Shown here: in pieces, positions 9,188 through 18,740 of the stretch
How positions within the stretch are numbered: position 1 is the stretch's first letter
Layout of the letters: each line of letters begins with the position of its first letter
Assembly (NCBI GenBank): GCA_028293825.1
Contig: JAQGNY010000009.1
Location: 42,375 to 106,374 of the forward strand
Length of the DNA: 64,000 bases
Direction: 5' to 3'
Origin: Verrucomicrobiaceae bacterium
Lineage (GTDB): Bacteria > Pseudomonadota > Gammaproteobacteria > Pseudomonadales > CAMLJR01
Translations under genes and position numbers: made by a program
The notes under the pieces: model-generated
Told to the model about the DNA's origin: nothing
Database searches by the model: none
The model's input: the letters and a program-made list of their open reading frames with translations, nothing else

Positions 9188-9679
9188 ATGCCGCTGTATC
9201 GTACCCAGTCCGTATCCGCCGAAAAGCTGTTAACCATTTCGATCAATTTGCTGCATCAGGCATTTGGCGACACCACGCGCCTGCTGGCGAAGCGACGTTT
9301 TCAGTACCTTGAAAACGGCAAGTCGGTTTATCTGGCGCATGTGAAGATGGAGGACGACAGCCAGCTAAAAGTGAACGTGAAGCTGGAGCGCAGCGAATTA
9401 AAAGGAAAGCTGAACTTCAGCGCGTTTCGCCAAGTAGTGGCTCACTTGCTCGGTGCGTGCGCGCAGCAGATTGAGTCGAAGCAACAGCTCAATACGTTTT
9501 CCGATACCGATGAGAAGCGCTGGATTTATTTGATTCCGGCGTTGTATCAAAGTGACGTTGCACAAAACATGCTGGTGCTGGGTGTTAATTTGCGGCAACC
9601 CGGCGAGCTGACGCTGGAGCTGATGTTTGTCGATCCCACCCAGTTTCAGCAGCAAGAACGCACCGCCGCACAAGCCTAA
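9188..9679 (+). CDS. Conserved-looking hypothetical protein
   Basis: A 163-residue soluble protein with no signal peptide or membrane helix. It starts MPLYRTQSVSAEKLL; no clear Shine-Dalgarno precedes the ATG. The central part alternates charged and hydrophobic residues in short strands (VYLAHVKMEDDSQLKVNVKL), and the end is Gln-rich. I do not recognise a family. It lies between the divergent coiled-coil gene and fadD, 94 bases before fadD. Its codon use matches its neighbours, which supports a real gene. Confidence 0.65.
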   Translation: MPLYRTQSVSAEKLLTISINLLHQAFGDTTRLLAKRRFQYLENGKSVYLAHVKMEDDSQLKVNVKLERSELKGKLNFSAFRQVVAHLLGACAQQIESKQQLNTFSDTDEKRWIYLIPALYQSDVAQNMLVLGVNLRQPGELTLELMFVDPTQFQQQERTAAQA

Positions 9680-9773
9680 ACGCCTGGTCGCGGTCAGCGT
9701 CTTGTAGTAGTGGCGGACTAACAGCAGTGCCTTCTTTTCTTTCGCCTTCTTTCGCCGACCGGGGTGCAGCTGC

Positions 9774-11465
9774 ATGATCGAAACAATAATAGAGACAGCG
9801 CGTGCAAAAGCCGGCGTAGCAAGTCAGCTGGATTTCGATCAATTCCCGAACATCATCGCCATGTTCGATGCGGCCGTATCGAACTATGCCGATAAACCCG
9901 CATTCAGCAGTCTTGGCAAGACCATTACCTTGCGTGAACTCGATCAGCTGTCGCGTCAATTCGCCGCCTTTCTGCAGCAACAACCGCAATTACAACGCGG
10001 CGATCGCATCGCGATTCAAATGCCGAATTTAATTCAGTACCCAGTGGCGTTGTTTGGCGCGATGCGCGCGGGCTTCGTCGTCGTCAATACCAATCCGCTG
10101 TACAGCGCGCCCGAAGTCGAACATCAGCTGAACGATTCCGGTGCCAAGGCGCTGGTGGTGCTGGCGAATTTCGCCCACAACGTGTCGACGATTCTGTCGA
10201 AAACTTCGGTGCAGCTGGTGATCGTCACCGAGCTTGCCGATTTACACGCGCCGCTCAAGCGCACCGTGATTAATTTCGGCGCGCGTTACATCAAGCATCT
10301 GGTGCCGGCGTTTTCCATTCCGGGAGCGATCAGCTTTCGCGCGGCCCTACGTGGCGACGCAAGTAAATTAAAAGGAATCAATGCGCAGCCCGATGATCTC
10401 GCCGTGCTGCAATACACCGGCGGCACCACCGGTGTCGCCAAAGGCGCGATGCTCAGCCATCGCAATTTGATCGCGAATGCATTGCAGGGCGCCGCGATGT
10501 TTGCGACTTATGGCTTGCGTCCGGCCAGCGAAACCTTCATCGCGCCGCTGCCGTTATGTCATATCTATTCGTTTACCGTCGGTATGATTTTGCTCAGTAG
10601 CGGCAATCACAGCGTGTTGATTCCAAATCCGCGCGATTTAAAACATCTGATTTCCGAAATGCGCCGCTATCCATTCACCGGCTTTACCGGGCTGAATACC
10701 TTATTCGTAGCGCTGAGCCAGAATCCAGATTTCGCCACGCTGGACTTTTCGCGGATGAAAACGACCGTGTCCGGCGGTATGGCGTTGACCGGCGGCGCGG
10801 CGCAACGCTGGCGGCAAATCACCGGCTGCGATGTGTACGAAGGCTACGGTCTGACCGAGGCATCGCCCGTGGTGTCGGTGAACCCCGGCACCAACAATCA
10901 AATCGGCACCATCGGCGTGGCGGTGCCCGGCACGCATATAAAGGTGGTCGACGAAGAGAATCGCGAGCTCGATCTCAATCAACCTGGCGAATTGTGTGTG
11001 AAAGGCCCGCAGGTGATGCTCGGCTACTGGCAGCGCGCGGATGAAACACGCAAGGTGCTCGATGACGACGGCTGGCTGCGCACCGGCGACATCGCCATCG
11101 TGCGCGAGGACGGCTACATCAAAATCGTCGATCGCAAAAAAGACGTGATCGTCGTGTCCGGTTTTAAGGTGTTTCCGGGCGAAGTCGAGGATGTGTTGAG
11201 CCGCCATCCCGATATTTTGGAGTGCGCGGTGATTGGCGTGCCGGATGAGCATTCCGGCGAAGTGGTGAAAGCCTTTGTGGTGCGGCGCAGCGATAGCCTT
11301 ACAGAGCAGCAGGTGCGCGATTTCTGTCACGAGAATTTAACCGGCTACAAAGTGCCAAAACAGGTTGAATTCCGCGACGATTTGCCGAAATCTAACGTCG
11401 GCAAAGTATTGCGTCGCGAGCTGCGTGACGAAGAAACTAAAAAACTCACGCAAACGGCGAAGTAA
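9774..11465 (+). CDS. fadD: Long-chain fatty acid--CoA ligase
   Basis: A 563-residue AMP-binding enzyme that activates free fatty acids to acyl-CoA with ATP, the entry step of beta-oxidation. The phosphate-binding motif YTGGTTGVAKGAMLSHRN is at about residues 214-231, the adenine motif YEGYGLTEASP at about 361-371, GWLRTGDIA follows near 440, and the catalytic lysine is in KSNVGKVLRREL near the C-terminus. Length and motifs match FadD. It sits 94 bases after an unknown gene and 48 bases before hrpA. The beta-oxidation enzyme FadB is about 49 kb away in the same window. Confidence 0.93.
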   Translation: MIETIIETARAKAGVASQLDFDQFPNIIAMFDAAVSNYADKPAFSSLGKTITLRELDQLSRQFAAFLQQQPQLQRGDRIAIQMPNLIQYPVALFGAMRAGFVVVNTNPLYSAPEVEHQLNDSGAKALVVLANFAHNVSTILSKTSVQLVIVTELADLHAPLKRTVINFGARYIKHLVPAFSIPGAISFRAALRGDASKLKGINAQPDDLAVLQYTGGTTGVAKGAMLSHRNLIANALQGAAMFATYGLRPASETFIAPLPLCHIYSFTVGMILLSSGNHSVLIPNPRDLKHLISEMRRYPFTGFTGLNTLFVALSQNPDFATLDFSRMKTTVSGGMALTGGAAQRWRQITGCDVYEGYGLTEASPVVSVNPGTNNQIGTIGVAVPGTHIKVVDEENRELDLNQPGELCVKGPQVMLGYWQRADETRKVLDDDGWLRTGDIAIVREDGYIKIVDRKKDVIVVSGFKVFPGEVEDVLSRHPDILECAVIGVPDEHSGEVVKAFVVRRSDSLTEQQVRDFCHENLTGYKVPKQVEFRDDLPKSNVGKVLRRELRDEETKKLTQTAK

Positions 11466-11513
11466 ACGCGCTGACGTATAATGGCCGGCCGTACTCCGTC
11501 GCGGTAAACCGGT

Positions 11514-14500
11514 TTGCCAGAACAGCGAAATTCCCGATCCTCTCCGCGTAGAAATTCCTCTTCGCAGCAACGCAGTAGCGGTCCGTTACCGGAATCGCTG
11601 CGGCCGTTGCGCGCGCAACTCGATACCTGTCTGCAAAGCGATCGCTATCGCTTCTGGCAACAATTGCGCAAATTGCAGGACGCGATTAATCGCGGCGGCA
11701 ATGTCGATGCGGAAATCGAAATTTTGCGCGCGCAATTAAAGGCGTCGTCCGATTTTGTCGCGCAGCGTTTGCAGCAGCGACCGACCATCGAATACGACAA
11801 CGATTTGCCGATCAGCGCGCACCGTGCCGAAATCGCCGCTGCGATTCGTGATAATCAGGTGGTCGTCATTGCCGGTGAAACCGGTTCCGGCAAAACCACG
11901 CAATTGCCGAAAATTTGTTTGGAATTGGGGCGCGGTGCGCGCGGTTTAATCGGTCATACGCAGCCGCGACGTTTAGCGGCGCGCAGCGTTGCCGCGCGTA
12001 TCGCCGATGAGCTGCATACGCCGCTCGGCGCCGCGGTCGGTTATCAGGTGCGCTTCAGCGATCAGGTGTCGGACGGCACGTTTATTAAATTGATGACCGA
12101 CGGCATTTTGCTCGCGGAAATTCAGCAGGACCGTTTTCTCAATCGCTACGACACGTTGATTATCGATGAAGCGCACGAGCGCAGTTTAAATATCGATTTT
12201 CTGCTAGGTTATTTAAAACAATTACTGCCGAAGCGGCCCGATCTGAAAGTCATCATCACGTCAGCCACCATCGATGTGAAAACATTTTCCAAACATTTTA
12301 CCGATGCGCCGATTATCGAAGTGGCGGGGCGCATGTTTCCGGTTGAAGTGCGTTATCGCGCCGTTGAAGAATTAGTCGCGGAGCCCGACTTATCCGCCGC
12401 CATCGAAGCGGCCTTGATTGAATTGGCCGCCGAGCGCGGTGGTTTGCAGGGCGACGTATTGGTGTTTTTGCCGGGCGAGCGCGAAATTCGCGAAGCCGCG
12501 CTGCAATTGCGCAAAAGCACATTGCCGCATCTTGAAGTGGTGCCGCTTTACGCGCGTTTAAGTTTGGCCGAACAGCAACGTGTATTCGACATCACTAAAC
12601 GGCGCGGTACGCGCATCGTACTCACCACCAATGTGGCTGAAACATCGTTGACGGTGCCCGGTATCCGCTACGTTATCGATAGCGGTTTGGCGCGCGTCAG
12701 TCGTTATAGTTTTCGTTCGAAATTGCAGCGTCTGCCGATCGAGCCGATTGCCAAGGCGAGTGCCGAGCAGCGCAAGGGTCGCTGTGGTCGTATCGGTCCG
12801 GGTATTTGCGTACGGTTATACGATGAGCAGGATTTTGCGCGGCGTCCCGAATTTGCCGATCCCGAAATTCTGCGCACTAATCTTGCGTCGGTTATTTTGC
12901 AATTGCTGACATTGCGACTGGGCGAAATCGAAAACTTTCCGTTTGTCGAAGCGCCCGATAGTCGCCAGATCAGCGATGGTTTTTTATTGCTCGAAGAACT
13001 GGGCGCCGTACACGCGCGCAAAACGCTGACGACGACGGGGAAATTACTCGGCAGATTACCGGTCGATCCGCGTGTCGCGCGCATGTTGGTTGAAGCGCAG
13101 CAGCGTGGCAGTTTGCGCGAAGTATTGATTATCGCCAGCGCATTGAGCGTGCAAGATCCGCGCGAACGTCCCGCCGATAAACAACAAACGGCCGATGAAA
13201 TGCACCGGCGCTTTCAACATCTGGATTCCGATTTTCTCGCCTATGTGAATTTGTGGAATTATTTTGAAGAGCAGCGACAGGCGCTGAGTCAAAATCATTT
13301 GCGCAAATTATGCGAGCGCGAATTTTTGTCGTATCTGCGTCTGCGCGAATGGCGCGATGTGCATCATCAATTAAAACTCGCCTGCGCCGAATTGGGTTTT
13401 CGCGAAAGTTCGGACGAAACTAAAACCGATGAAATTAATTACGAAGCAGTGCATCGCGCCGTGTTGTCGGGTTTACTCGCGCAGATTGCGACGCTGGATG
13501 AACAGCGTGAATTTCTCGGCACGCGCAATCGCAAATTGCGTATCTTTCCCGCCTCTTCGCAATTTAAAAAACCGCCAAAATGGATTGTTGCCGGCGAGAT
13601 TGTCGAGACATCGCAAGTGTACGCACGCTGCGTAGCGAAAATAGACCCAGCGTGGGTGCTCGGCATCAACGACGATTTGCTCAAGCGCAGTCACAGCGAG
13701 CCGCACTGGCACGCCAAGAGCGGTCGCGTGACGGCGCTGGAAACGGTCACGCTTTACGGCTTAATTATCAGCGACAAGCAGCGTGTGCATTTCGGAGAGA
13801 TCGATCCGGTGCTGGCGCGCGAAATTTTTATTCGCAGTGCGTTGGTCGGCGGTGACTATCGCAGCGATGCCGAATTCCTTATCCATAATCGCCGCGTTAT
13901 TGGCGCGATAGAAGAGCTGGAAGACAAAGCGCGTCGACGCGATATTCTCGCTGACGAAGAGGAGCTATTTCGTTTTTACGCCGAGCGTGTTCCCGGCGAT
14001 ATCGTTACTGCGCATCAGTTCGAGCAATGGCGCAGGCGCGAGGAAAAAATTAATCCACGCCTATTATTTATCGATGCTGCGCGTTTAATGCGCCACGGTG
14101 CTGAAGCCATTACCGAAGCACAATTTCCCGATGAAATTGTCTGCGACGATTTAAGTTTCAAGCTCACTTACCATTTCGAACCGAATCATCCGCAGGACGG
14201 CGTTAATGTAATCGTACCGATTGGATTATTGAATCGCGTGCCGATGTATCGCTTCGAGTGGTTGGTGCCAGGCCTATTGCGCGATAAATGCATTGCTCTG
14301 ATTAAATCGCTGCCGAAAAATTTGCGGAAATTATTTGTGCCAGTGCCCGAGGCGGCGGATCGATTGCTGCCACATTTGCGCGCGCGCGATGCCTCTTTAT
14401 TAGCGGCGTTGGGCGAAGCGATATTTACCGTTTATCGCGAGCGTGTGCCAGACGATGCATGGCAATTGAATGAACTGGAAATATTTTACCGCGCTAATTT

Positions 14501-15506
14501 TCGCGTGCTCGATAGCGATGGTGCGTTGCTCGATCAGGATCGCGATCTTGCCGCGTTAAAGTTGCGTTTACGCGAACCGATGCAGCGCAGTCTGCAACAG
14601 GAGACATCGCGTGGTTTTCAGCGCGATGCTTTACAACGCTGGGATTTTGGACGGCTGCCTGATACGTATCAGTTCGAGCAAGCAGGCGTGAAGATTACCG
14701 CGTATCCAGCACTGGTCGATCAAAAGGACAGCGTAGCAATTCGTTTGCTCGAGTCGCCTGCGATTGCAATGCAGCAATCGGAGCGCGGATTGATTCGCTT
14801 GCTGCAATTGCAGACCGGCGCGACAGTTAAATATTTACGCAAGGAATTATTGCGCGGCAATGGCGTGAATTTACAGCTTGCCGGCATCGAACAACGTCGT
14901 GACGATTGGCTCGATGAAGTTCTTGAAGCAACCTATCGAGAAATTTTTATTGTCGATCACGAATTGCCGCGTACTGAGGAAGAGTTCACGCAACTATTGC
15001 AGAACGGCCAAAGCGATATTGCCTCAGTCGCGCTGCGCTACGCGGCGACGGTTGAGAAAATTGCGCTGCATTATTCAAAAATCCGCACGCGCTTAAGGCA
15101 GGATAACCAACTTGCTTGGCTGCCAGCGCTTGAGGAAATTGAAGGGCAGTTGAAGTTATTGTTTATGCCGCGTTTTATAGCGGATACGCCGTGGCAATGG
15201 CTGCAGCAATATCCGCGCTATCTGCAAGCGATCGAGCAGCGCATCGATAAGTGGCGCGGATTTTTTTCACGCGACCGCGAATTGAGCCGTGATTTGATGC
15301 CGCTGCAAAAACAATTGATCGAGTTAATCGCGCGGCAGCCGGATATTCTTCAACGCGCCGTGCTTGCACAACGCTATCGCTGGACATTGGAAGAATTGCG
15401 TATTTCTTTGTTCGCACAGACGTTGGGGACGTTGGAGCCGGTTTCTACAAAGCGCTTGCGCGAGCTGTGGTCGCAAGTATTGACGCAAACGGAGTCGATT
15501 CGTTGA
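11514..15506 (+). CDS. hrpA: ATP-dependent RNA helicase HrpA
   Basis: A 1330-residue DEAH-box helicase. Walker A GETGSGKTTQLPK is at about residues 122-134 and the DEAH box IIDEAHERS at about 218-226. Helicase motif III SAT and motif VI QRKGRCGR follow, then winged-helix, ratchet and OB-fold parts and the long C-terminal domain with an LAWLPALEEIEGQL segment. Length matches proteobacterial HrpA (about 1300). The start is a TTG at 11514: an upstream ATG at 11481 runs into a stop, and no suitable ATG follows nearby. HrpA acts on RNA and rescues stalled ribosomes by splitting subunits. Confidence 0.93.
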   Translation: MPEQRNSRSSPRRNSSSQQRSSGPLPESLRPLRAQLDTCLQSDRYRFWQQLRKLQDAINRGGNVDAEIEILRAQLKASSDFVAQRLQQRPTIEYDNDLPISAHRAEIAAAIRDNQVVVIAGETGSGKTTQLPKICLELGRGARGLIGHTQPRRLAARSVAARIADELHTPLGAAVGYQVRFSDQVSDGTFIKLMTDGILLAEIQQDRFLNRYDTLIIDEAHERSLNIDFLLGYLKQLLPKRPDLKVIITSATIDVKTFSKHFTDAPIIEVAGRMFPVEVRYRAVEELVAEPDLSAAIEAALIELAAERGGLQGDVLVFLPGEREIREAALQLRKSTLPHLEVVPLYARLSLAEQQRVFDITKRRGTRIVLTTNVAETSLTVPGIRYVIDSGLARVSRYSFRSKLQRLPIEPIAKASAEQRKGRCGRIGPGICVRLYDEQDFARRPEFADPEILRTNLASVILQLLTLRLGEIENFPFVEAPDSRQISDGFLLLEELGAVHARKTLTTTGKLLGRLPVDPRVARMLVEAQQRGSLREVLIIASALSVQDPRERPADKQQTADEMHRRFQHLDSDFLAYVNLWNYFEEQRQALSQNHLRKLCEREFLSYLRLREWRDVHHQLKLACAELGFRESSDETKTDEINYEAVHRAVLSGLLAQIATLDEQREFLGTRNRKLRIFPASSQFKKPPKWIVAGEIVETSQVYARCVAKIDPAWVLGINDDLLKRSHSEPHWHAKSGRVTALETVTLYGLIISDKQRVHFGEIDPVLAREIFIRSALVGGDYRSDAEFLIHNRRVIGAIEELEDKARRRDILADEEELFRFYAERVPGDIVTAHQFEQWRRREEKINPRLLFIDAARLMRHGAEAITEAQFPDEIVCDDLSFKLTYHFEPNHPQDGVNVIVPIGLLNRVPMYRFEWLVPGLLRDKCIALIKSLPKNLRKLFVPVPEAADRLLPHLRARDASLLAALGEAIFTVYRERVPDDAWQLNELEIFYRANFRVLDSDGALLDQDRDLAALKLRLREPMQRSLQQETSRGFQRDALQRWDFGRLPDTYQFEQAGVKITAYPALVDQKDSVAIRLLESPAIAMQQSERGLIRLLQLQTGATVKYLRKELLRGNGVNLQLAGIEQRRDDWLDEVLEATYREIFIVDHELPRTEEEFTQLLQNGQSDIASVALRYAATVEKIALHYSKIRTRLRQDNQLAWLPALEEIEGQLKLLFMPRFIADTPWQWLQQYPRYLQAIEQRIDKWRGFFSRDRELSRDLMPLQKQLIELIARQPDILQRAVLAQRYRWTLEELRISLFAQTLGTLEPVSTKRLRELWSQVLTQTESIR

Positions 15507-15717
15507 AATATGAAGCATTGTTACGTTCTCCAAAAAAACCTGTAACTCCGTTATAGTTCGGTCCATTACCTGCAGCAGTTCGATGCATTACAAACAACTA
15601 ACAAACCCTCTGTATGAGTGGCGTTTGTTTTCGCGGCTCGTCCGCCAGCGCTCTTCGATGAGCGCGTTGTCCGCAATCGCGACAGTGACGGCGGATAATA
15701 TTTGTGAGGAAGCAGCA

Positions 15718-16494
15718 TTGAAAAAAATGATTCGCTCGTGGTCGCTGGCGGTTTTACTGTTGCCGTCACTGGCAGGCGCGGACGAAGCGCCAAGTGCCGT
15801 CAATCCTGATCCATGGGAAGGCTTCAACCGCAAAATTTATGCATTCAATGATGTGGCGGATAGATATCTGTTAAAGCCTGTTGCCAAGGGCTATGACACG
15901 ATTACGCCGCAGTTTTTGGAAGACGGCATTCACAACATTTTTTCGAACGTGGGCGAAGTCGGCAATGTGCTCAATAGCTTGCTGCAGGCGAAATTCAAGC
16001 ATAGCGCCGAGGACACTGGCCGGTTGCTGATTAACAGCACAGTGGGCTTGCTCGGTTTTTTCGATGTCGCCAGTAAGATCGGTTTGGAAGTCCATGAAGA
16101 AGACTTCGGCCAAACCTTGGGTTATTGGGGCGTTAAGTCCGGCCCTTATGTGGTAATCCCATTGCTGGGGCCGCGCACGGTGCGCGATGCATTCGGTTCA
16201 GTGCCCGATGCTTATACTGATCCCATCCCTTACGTAATCGACTATGTGCCAACCCGTAACGAAGTGTTGGGTGCCCGGGTGATTGATACGCGTGCGTCGC
16301 TATTAAACGCAGAAGAGCTGGTTACCGGAGATCGCTACATATTTTTGCGCGATGCCTATCTGCAGCGCCGCCAATTCTTGGTCAACGACGGTGTGGTGAG
16401 CGATAGCTTCGGTGAGGATGAGATTCCCGGCGAGCAACCTGCAGCAGCTGAGAGTCCCAAAGATGCAGACAAAGTAGAGAAGAAAGATCAATAA
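15718..16494 (+). CDS. mlaA: MlaA (VacJ), outer-membrane phospholipid retrieval protein
   Basis: A MlaA-family protein of 258 residues, part of the Mla pathway that removes misplaced phospholipids from the outer leaflet of the outer membrane. Family marks are DPWEGFNRKIYAFND near residue 30, GRLLINSTVGLLGFFD, EDFGQTLGYWGVKSGPY and LPLLGP-like IPLLGPRTVRD. I chose the TTG at 15718: GAGGA lies 7 bases upstream, and it opens with MKKMIRSW and a signal peptide. An ATG at 15727 is possible. The signal peptide ends LPSLAGADE with no lipobox cysteine, so it appears non-lipidated, unlike E. coli MlaA. The C-terminal tail is acidic and Lys/Glu-rich. Confidence 0.9.
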   Translation: MKKMIRSWSLAVLLLPSLAGADEAPSAVNPDPWEGFNRKIYAFNDVADRYLLKPVAKGYDTITPQFLEDGIHNIFSNVGEVGNVLNSLLQAKFKHSAEDTGRLLINSTVGLLGFFDVASKIGLEVHEEDFGQTLGYWGVKSGPYVVIPLLGPRTVRDAFGSVPDAYTDPIPYVIDYVPTRNEVLGARVIDTRASLLNAEELVTGDRYIFLRDAYLQRRQFLVNDGVVSDSFGEDEIPGEQPAAAESPKDADKVEKKDQ

Positions 16495-16509
16495 GGCGCT
16501 TTAAAAGTT

Positions 16510-16537
16510 AGCCCGACAGTGGCTGTCGGGCTTTATA
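16510..16537 (+). terminator. Terminator after mlaA
   Basis: A 10-bp perfect stem (16510-16519 with 16523-16532) with a three-base loop is followed by TTTATAG on the plus strand. It sits 15 bases past the mlaA stop, between the convergent mlaA and PilZ genes. Confidence 0.75.
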
Positions 16538-16552
16538 GATATTTGTTTTAGG

Positions 16553-16858
16553 CTATTCGTCGTGAATGGCGGTAAGTGACAGACCGAGTATAAATCCCGA
16601 CGGATTGACCGGGTCGACGCGGACGATCTCACCACTGGCGCGAAACGGCTGGTGTTTATCGCCATCCTGTTCAATGCGAATTTCGACCATCGTACCCAGG
16701 GCCAGCGCGCGGTCTGTCTGGATCAGCACGCCGGAACCGCTTAAATCCTTACAGCGAGCGACAAACTTTTCATTGCCAGCCTCGATCTCCACGGGCGTAT
16801 TGATTTTCATACGAATGAAATTGCGCTTTTCGTTATAGGCTCGGTGCTCCGATACCAT
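16553..16858 (-). CDS. PilZ-domain protein (c-di-GMP receptor)
   Basis: A 101-residue single-domain PilZ protein. I chose the ATG at 16858 because GGAGG lies 8 bases upstream; the open frame extends to 16942 but without a comparable site. Both c-di-GMP binding motifs are present: RNFIR (RxxxR) near residue 13 and DLSGSGVLI (D/NxSxxG) near residue 37. It therefore should bind c-di-GMP and relay it to an unknown partner. It is convergent with mlaA and divergent from the PP2C response regulator. Diguanylate cyclases are encoded at 6.5, 31.9 and 34 kb. Confidence 0.9.
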   Translation of the reverse strand: MVSEHRAYNEKRNFIRMKINTPVEIEAGNEKFVARCKDLSGSGVLIQTDRALALGTMVEIRIEQDGDKHQPFRASGEIVRVDPVNPSGFILGLSLTAIHDE

Positions 16859-17064
16859 CGCTGGCCCCTCCGGTCGTGTTGTTATGGTCAATGTAGCTAA
16901 GGATAGCCGGAGCCCGCTGGCTGCACCAGTGATCCTTATCACAGCTGATCGATTGAGAGCCTCGACGATATGCTACTTGCAACGACTGCCTCAAGGGTTT
17001 AGCCTTGCCGCCTCGATTATTTTGTGCTCAGCCCACTCTATGTTGCAGGCGCTGTTAAAAGGTT

Positions 17065-18249
17065 ATGGTCATGGATCGTGAACGCCATCGTTTGCTGGTG
17101 ATCGACGACGATGATGCGGTCCGCGATAGCATGGCAGAGTACCTGCAAGAGCTGGGGTACCAAGTAGAGCAGGCCGCGAGCGGTCGGCGTGGTCTTGAGC
17201 TTTTTGAGCAAAATCCTCCCGAAGTGGTTCTGTTGGATCTCAAATTGCCGCAAATGGGCGGCCTTGAAGTGCTCAAAGCACTCAATCAACATCCCGCTAA
17301 CATTCCGATCATCGTCATCTCCGGTTCCGGCGTGATGAACGATGTTGTGCAAGCATTGCGTTACGGCGCTAGCGATTATCTGGTCAAGCCGATTACCGAT
17401 ATGGAAATGCTGACGCACGCAGTATCGCGCGGCATTGAGCAAAATCGGTTGCGCCGAGAAAATCAGCTGTATAGCGAGCAATTGGAAGCAGCCAACCGCG
17501 ATTTGCGGCAGAGCTTGAATGCATTGCAGCAGGATCAGCAAGCCGGTCGGCATGTGCAGCTCAAGATGTTCCCGGCTCGGCCTTTAACGATTGGCGATTA
17601 CCACTTAAGCCACAGAATTTTCCCCTCGCTATTTCTTAGTGGCGACTTTGTTGATTACTTCACCGTCGGCGACAGTAAAGCGGTGTTTTTCATCGCTGAT
17701 GTATCCGGCCATGGCGCTTCCTCAGCCTTTTTAACGGTACTGATGAAGAATCTATTCGCGCGCAAGCGCAGCGACTTCGGTCATTGGATGGATCGTACTA
17801 TTCTTTCGCCCGCTGCCATGTTGGCGCAGGCGAACCGCGAGCTGTTGGCGACCGAAGTGGGAAAGCACGTAACTCTATGCGTTGCAGTGATGGATATCAG
17901 AGACAATACGCTGCTGTATTCGATCGCCGGCCATTTGCCCGCACCGATATTGTGGTCGCCAACAGGTTGTCATTATTTGAAGGGCGATAACCCGCCGGTA
18001 GGCTTGTTTGAGGATGCCGAATACACGGAAGAGCGGCTAGACTTACCAAACGAATTCGCGCTGTCGTTGTTTTCGGATGGCATACTGGAAACAATTGAAG
18101 TGGACGGTCTACTTGCCAAGGAAAAAGCGCTGTTAGCCACGTTGGCGGAGGGCTTCAGCAGCATGGATGCGCTAATTGATGCACTGGGTTTACAGGGCGT
18201 CAAAGAGGCTCCGGATGATATTGCGGTACTGCTGGTTTCTAAAGGTTAA
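17065..18249 (+). CDS. Response regulator with PP2C (SpoIIE-type) phosphatase output
   Basis: A 394-residue protein with an N-terminal receiver domain (about 1-125) and a C-terminal PP2C/SpoIIE serine phosphatase domain (about 190-394), joined by a coiled linker. Receiver residues are the acidic DDDD near 13-16, phospho-acceptor Asp in LLDLKLPQMGG, and Lys in LVKPITD. Metal-binding acidic residues are in SGDFVDYF, FFIADVSGHG and FSDGILE. It should dephosphorylate the STAS protein encoded six bases downstream, a partner switch like HsbR/HsbA of Pseudomonas or CrsR/CrsA of Shewanella. No HATPase kinase domain is present, unlike HsbR and CrsR. A second ATG at 17071 is an alternative start. Confidence 0.9.
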   Translation: MVMDRERHRLLVIDDDDAVRDSMAEYLQELGYQVEQAASGRRGLELFEQNPPEVVLLDLKLPQMGGLEVLKALNQHPANIPIIVISGSGVMNDVVQALRYGASDYLVKPITDMEMLTHAVSRGIEQNRLRRENQLYSEQLEAANRDLRQSLNALQQDQQAGRHVQLKMFPARPLTIGDYHLSHRIFPSLFLSGDFVDYFTVGDSKAVFFIADVSGHGASSAFLTVLMKNLFARKRSDFGHWMDRTILSPAAMLAQANRELLATEVGKHVTLCVAVMDIRDNTLLYSIAGHLPAPILWSPTGCHYLKGDNPPVGLFEDAEYTEERLDLPNEFALSLFSDGILETIEVDGLLAKEKALLATLAEGFSSMDALIDALGLQGVKEAPDDIAVLLVSKG

Positions 18250-18254
18250 ATTCA

Positions 18255-18740
18255 ATGCATACGGGTAAAATTCTCGTCGCCCAACAGGGCGGTGCATTTG
18301 TCATCAAGCTTTCGGGCGACGTACGCCTGACGTTTTGCAGCACGCTCGATGAGTTTTTCGACCGGATGTTTGCGGCGCCAAATTTTGCGAGTGTTATTAT
18401 CGATTTGTGCGAGGCCGAAAATATCGATAGCACCACACTAGGTCAGTTGGCCAAGGTCGCAATCACCGCCAAACGCACCCATCAGCTAATTCCTGTTGTT
18501 CTCTCTACTAATCCGAATATCACCCGAATTCTCACGTCGATGGGATTTGAGCGCGTATTCGATATTCGGGAGCAACGTCCGCAAACCGAGGAGCAGCTGC
18601 GAGAGTTGCCCGCAGTTGCAGATAGCGAAAATGTGGTGCGCGATAAAGTGTTGGATGCGCATCGGGTGTTAATGGGTATGAACGAGCAAAACCACGCGCA
18701 ATTTCGTGAGCTCGTATGTGCATTGGAAGGGACGCGCTAG
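18255..18740 (+). CDS. STAS-domain anti-sigma factor antagonist
   Basis: A 161-residue protein with a STAS domain over about residues 1-105 and a C-terminal helical tail. The phosphorylatable serine lies in the family motif ENIDSTTLGQL near residue 59. It follows the PP2C response regulator by six bases and is its likely substrate: dephosphorylation would switch the partner it binds. The tail of about 50 residues after the domain also occurs, from memory, in HsbA-type proteins. The anti-sigma or kinase partner is not encoded nearby. The 3' end overlaps the convergent TerB-like gene by four bases. Confidence 0.88.
   Translation: MHTGKILVAQQGGAFVIKLSGDVRLTFCSTLDEFFDRMFAAPNFASVIIDLCEAENIDSTTLGQLAKVAITAKRTHQLIPVVLSTNPNITRILTSMGFERVFDIREQRPQTEEQLRELPAVADSENVVRDKVLDAHRVLMGMNEQNHAQFRELVCALEGTR

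Noticed and set aside
10701..11330. 209-codon minus-strand open frame
   Set aside because: It is antisense to the conserved core of fadD and is His-rich, a usual sign of a shadow frame.
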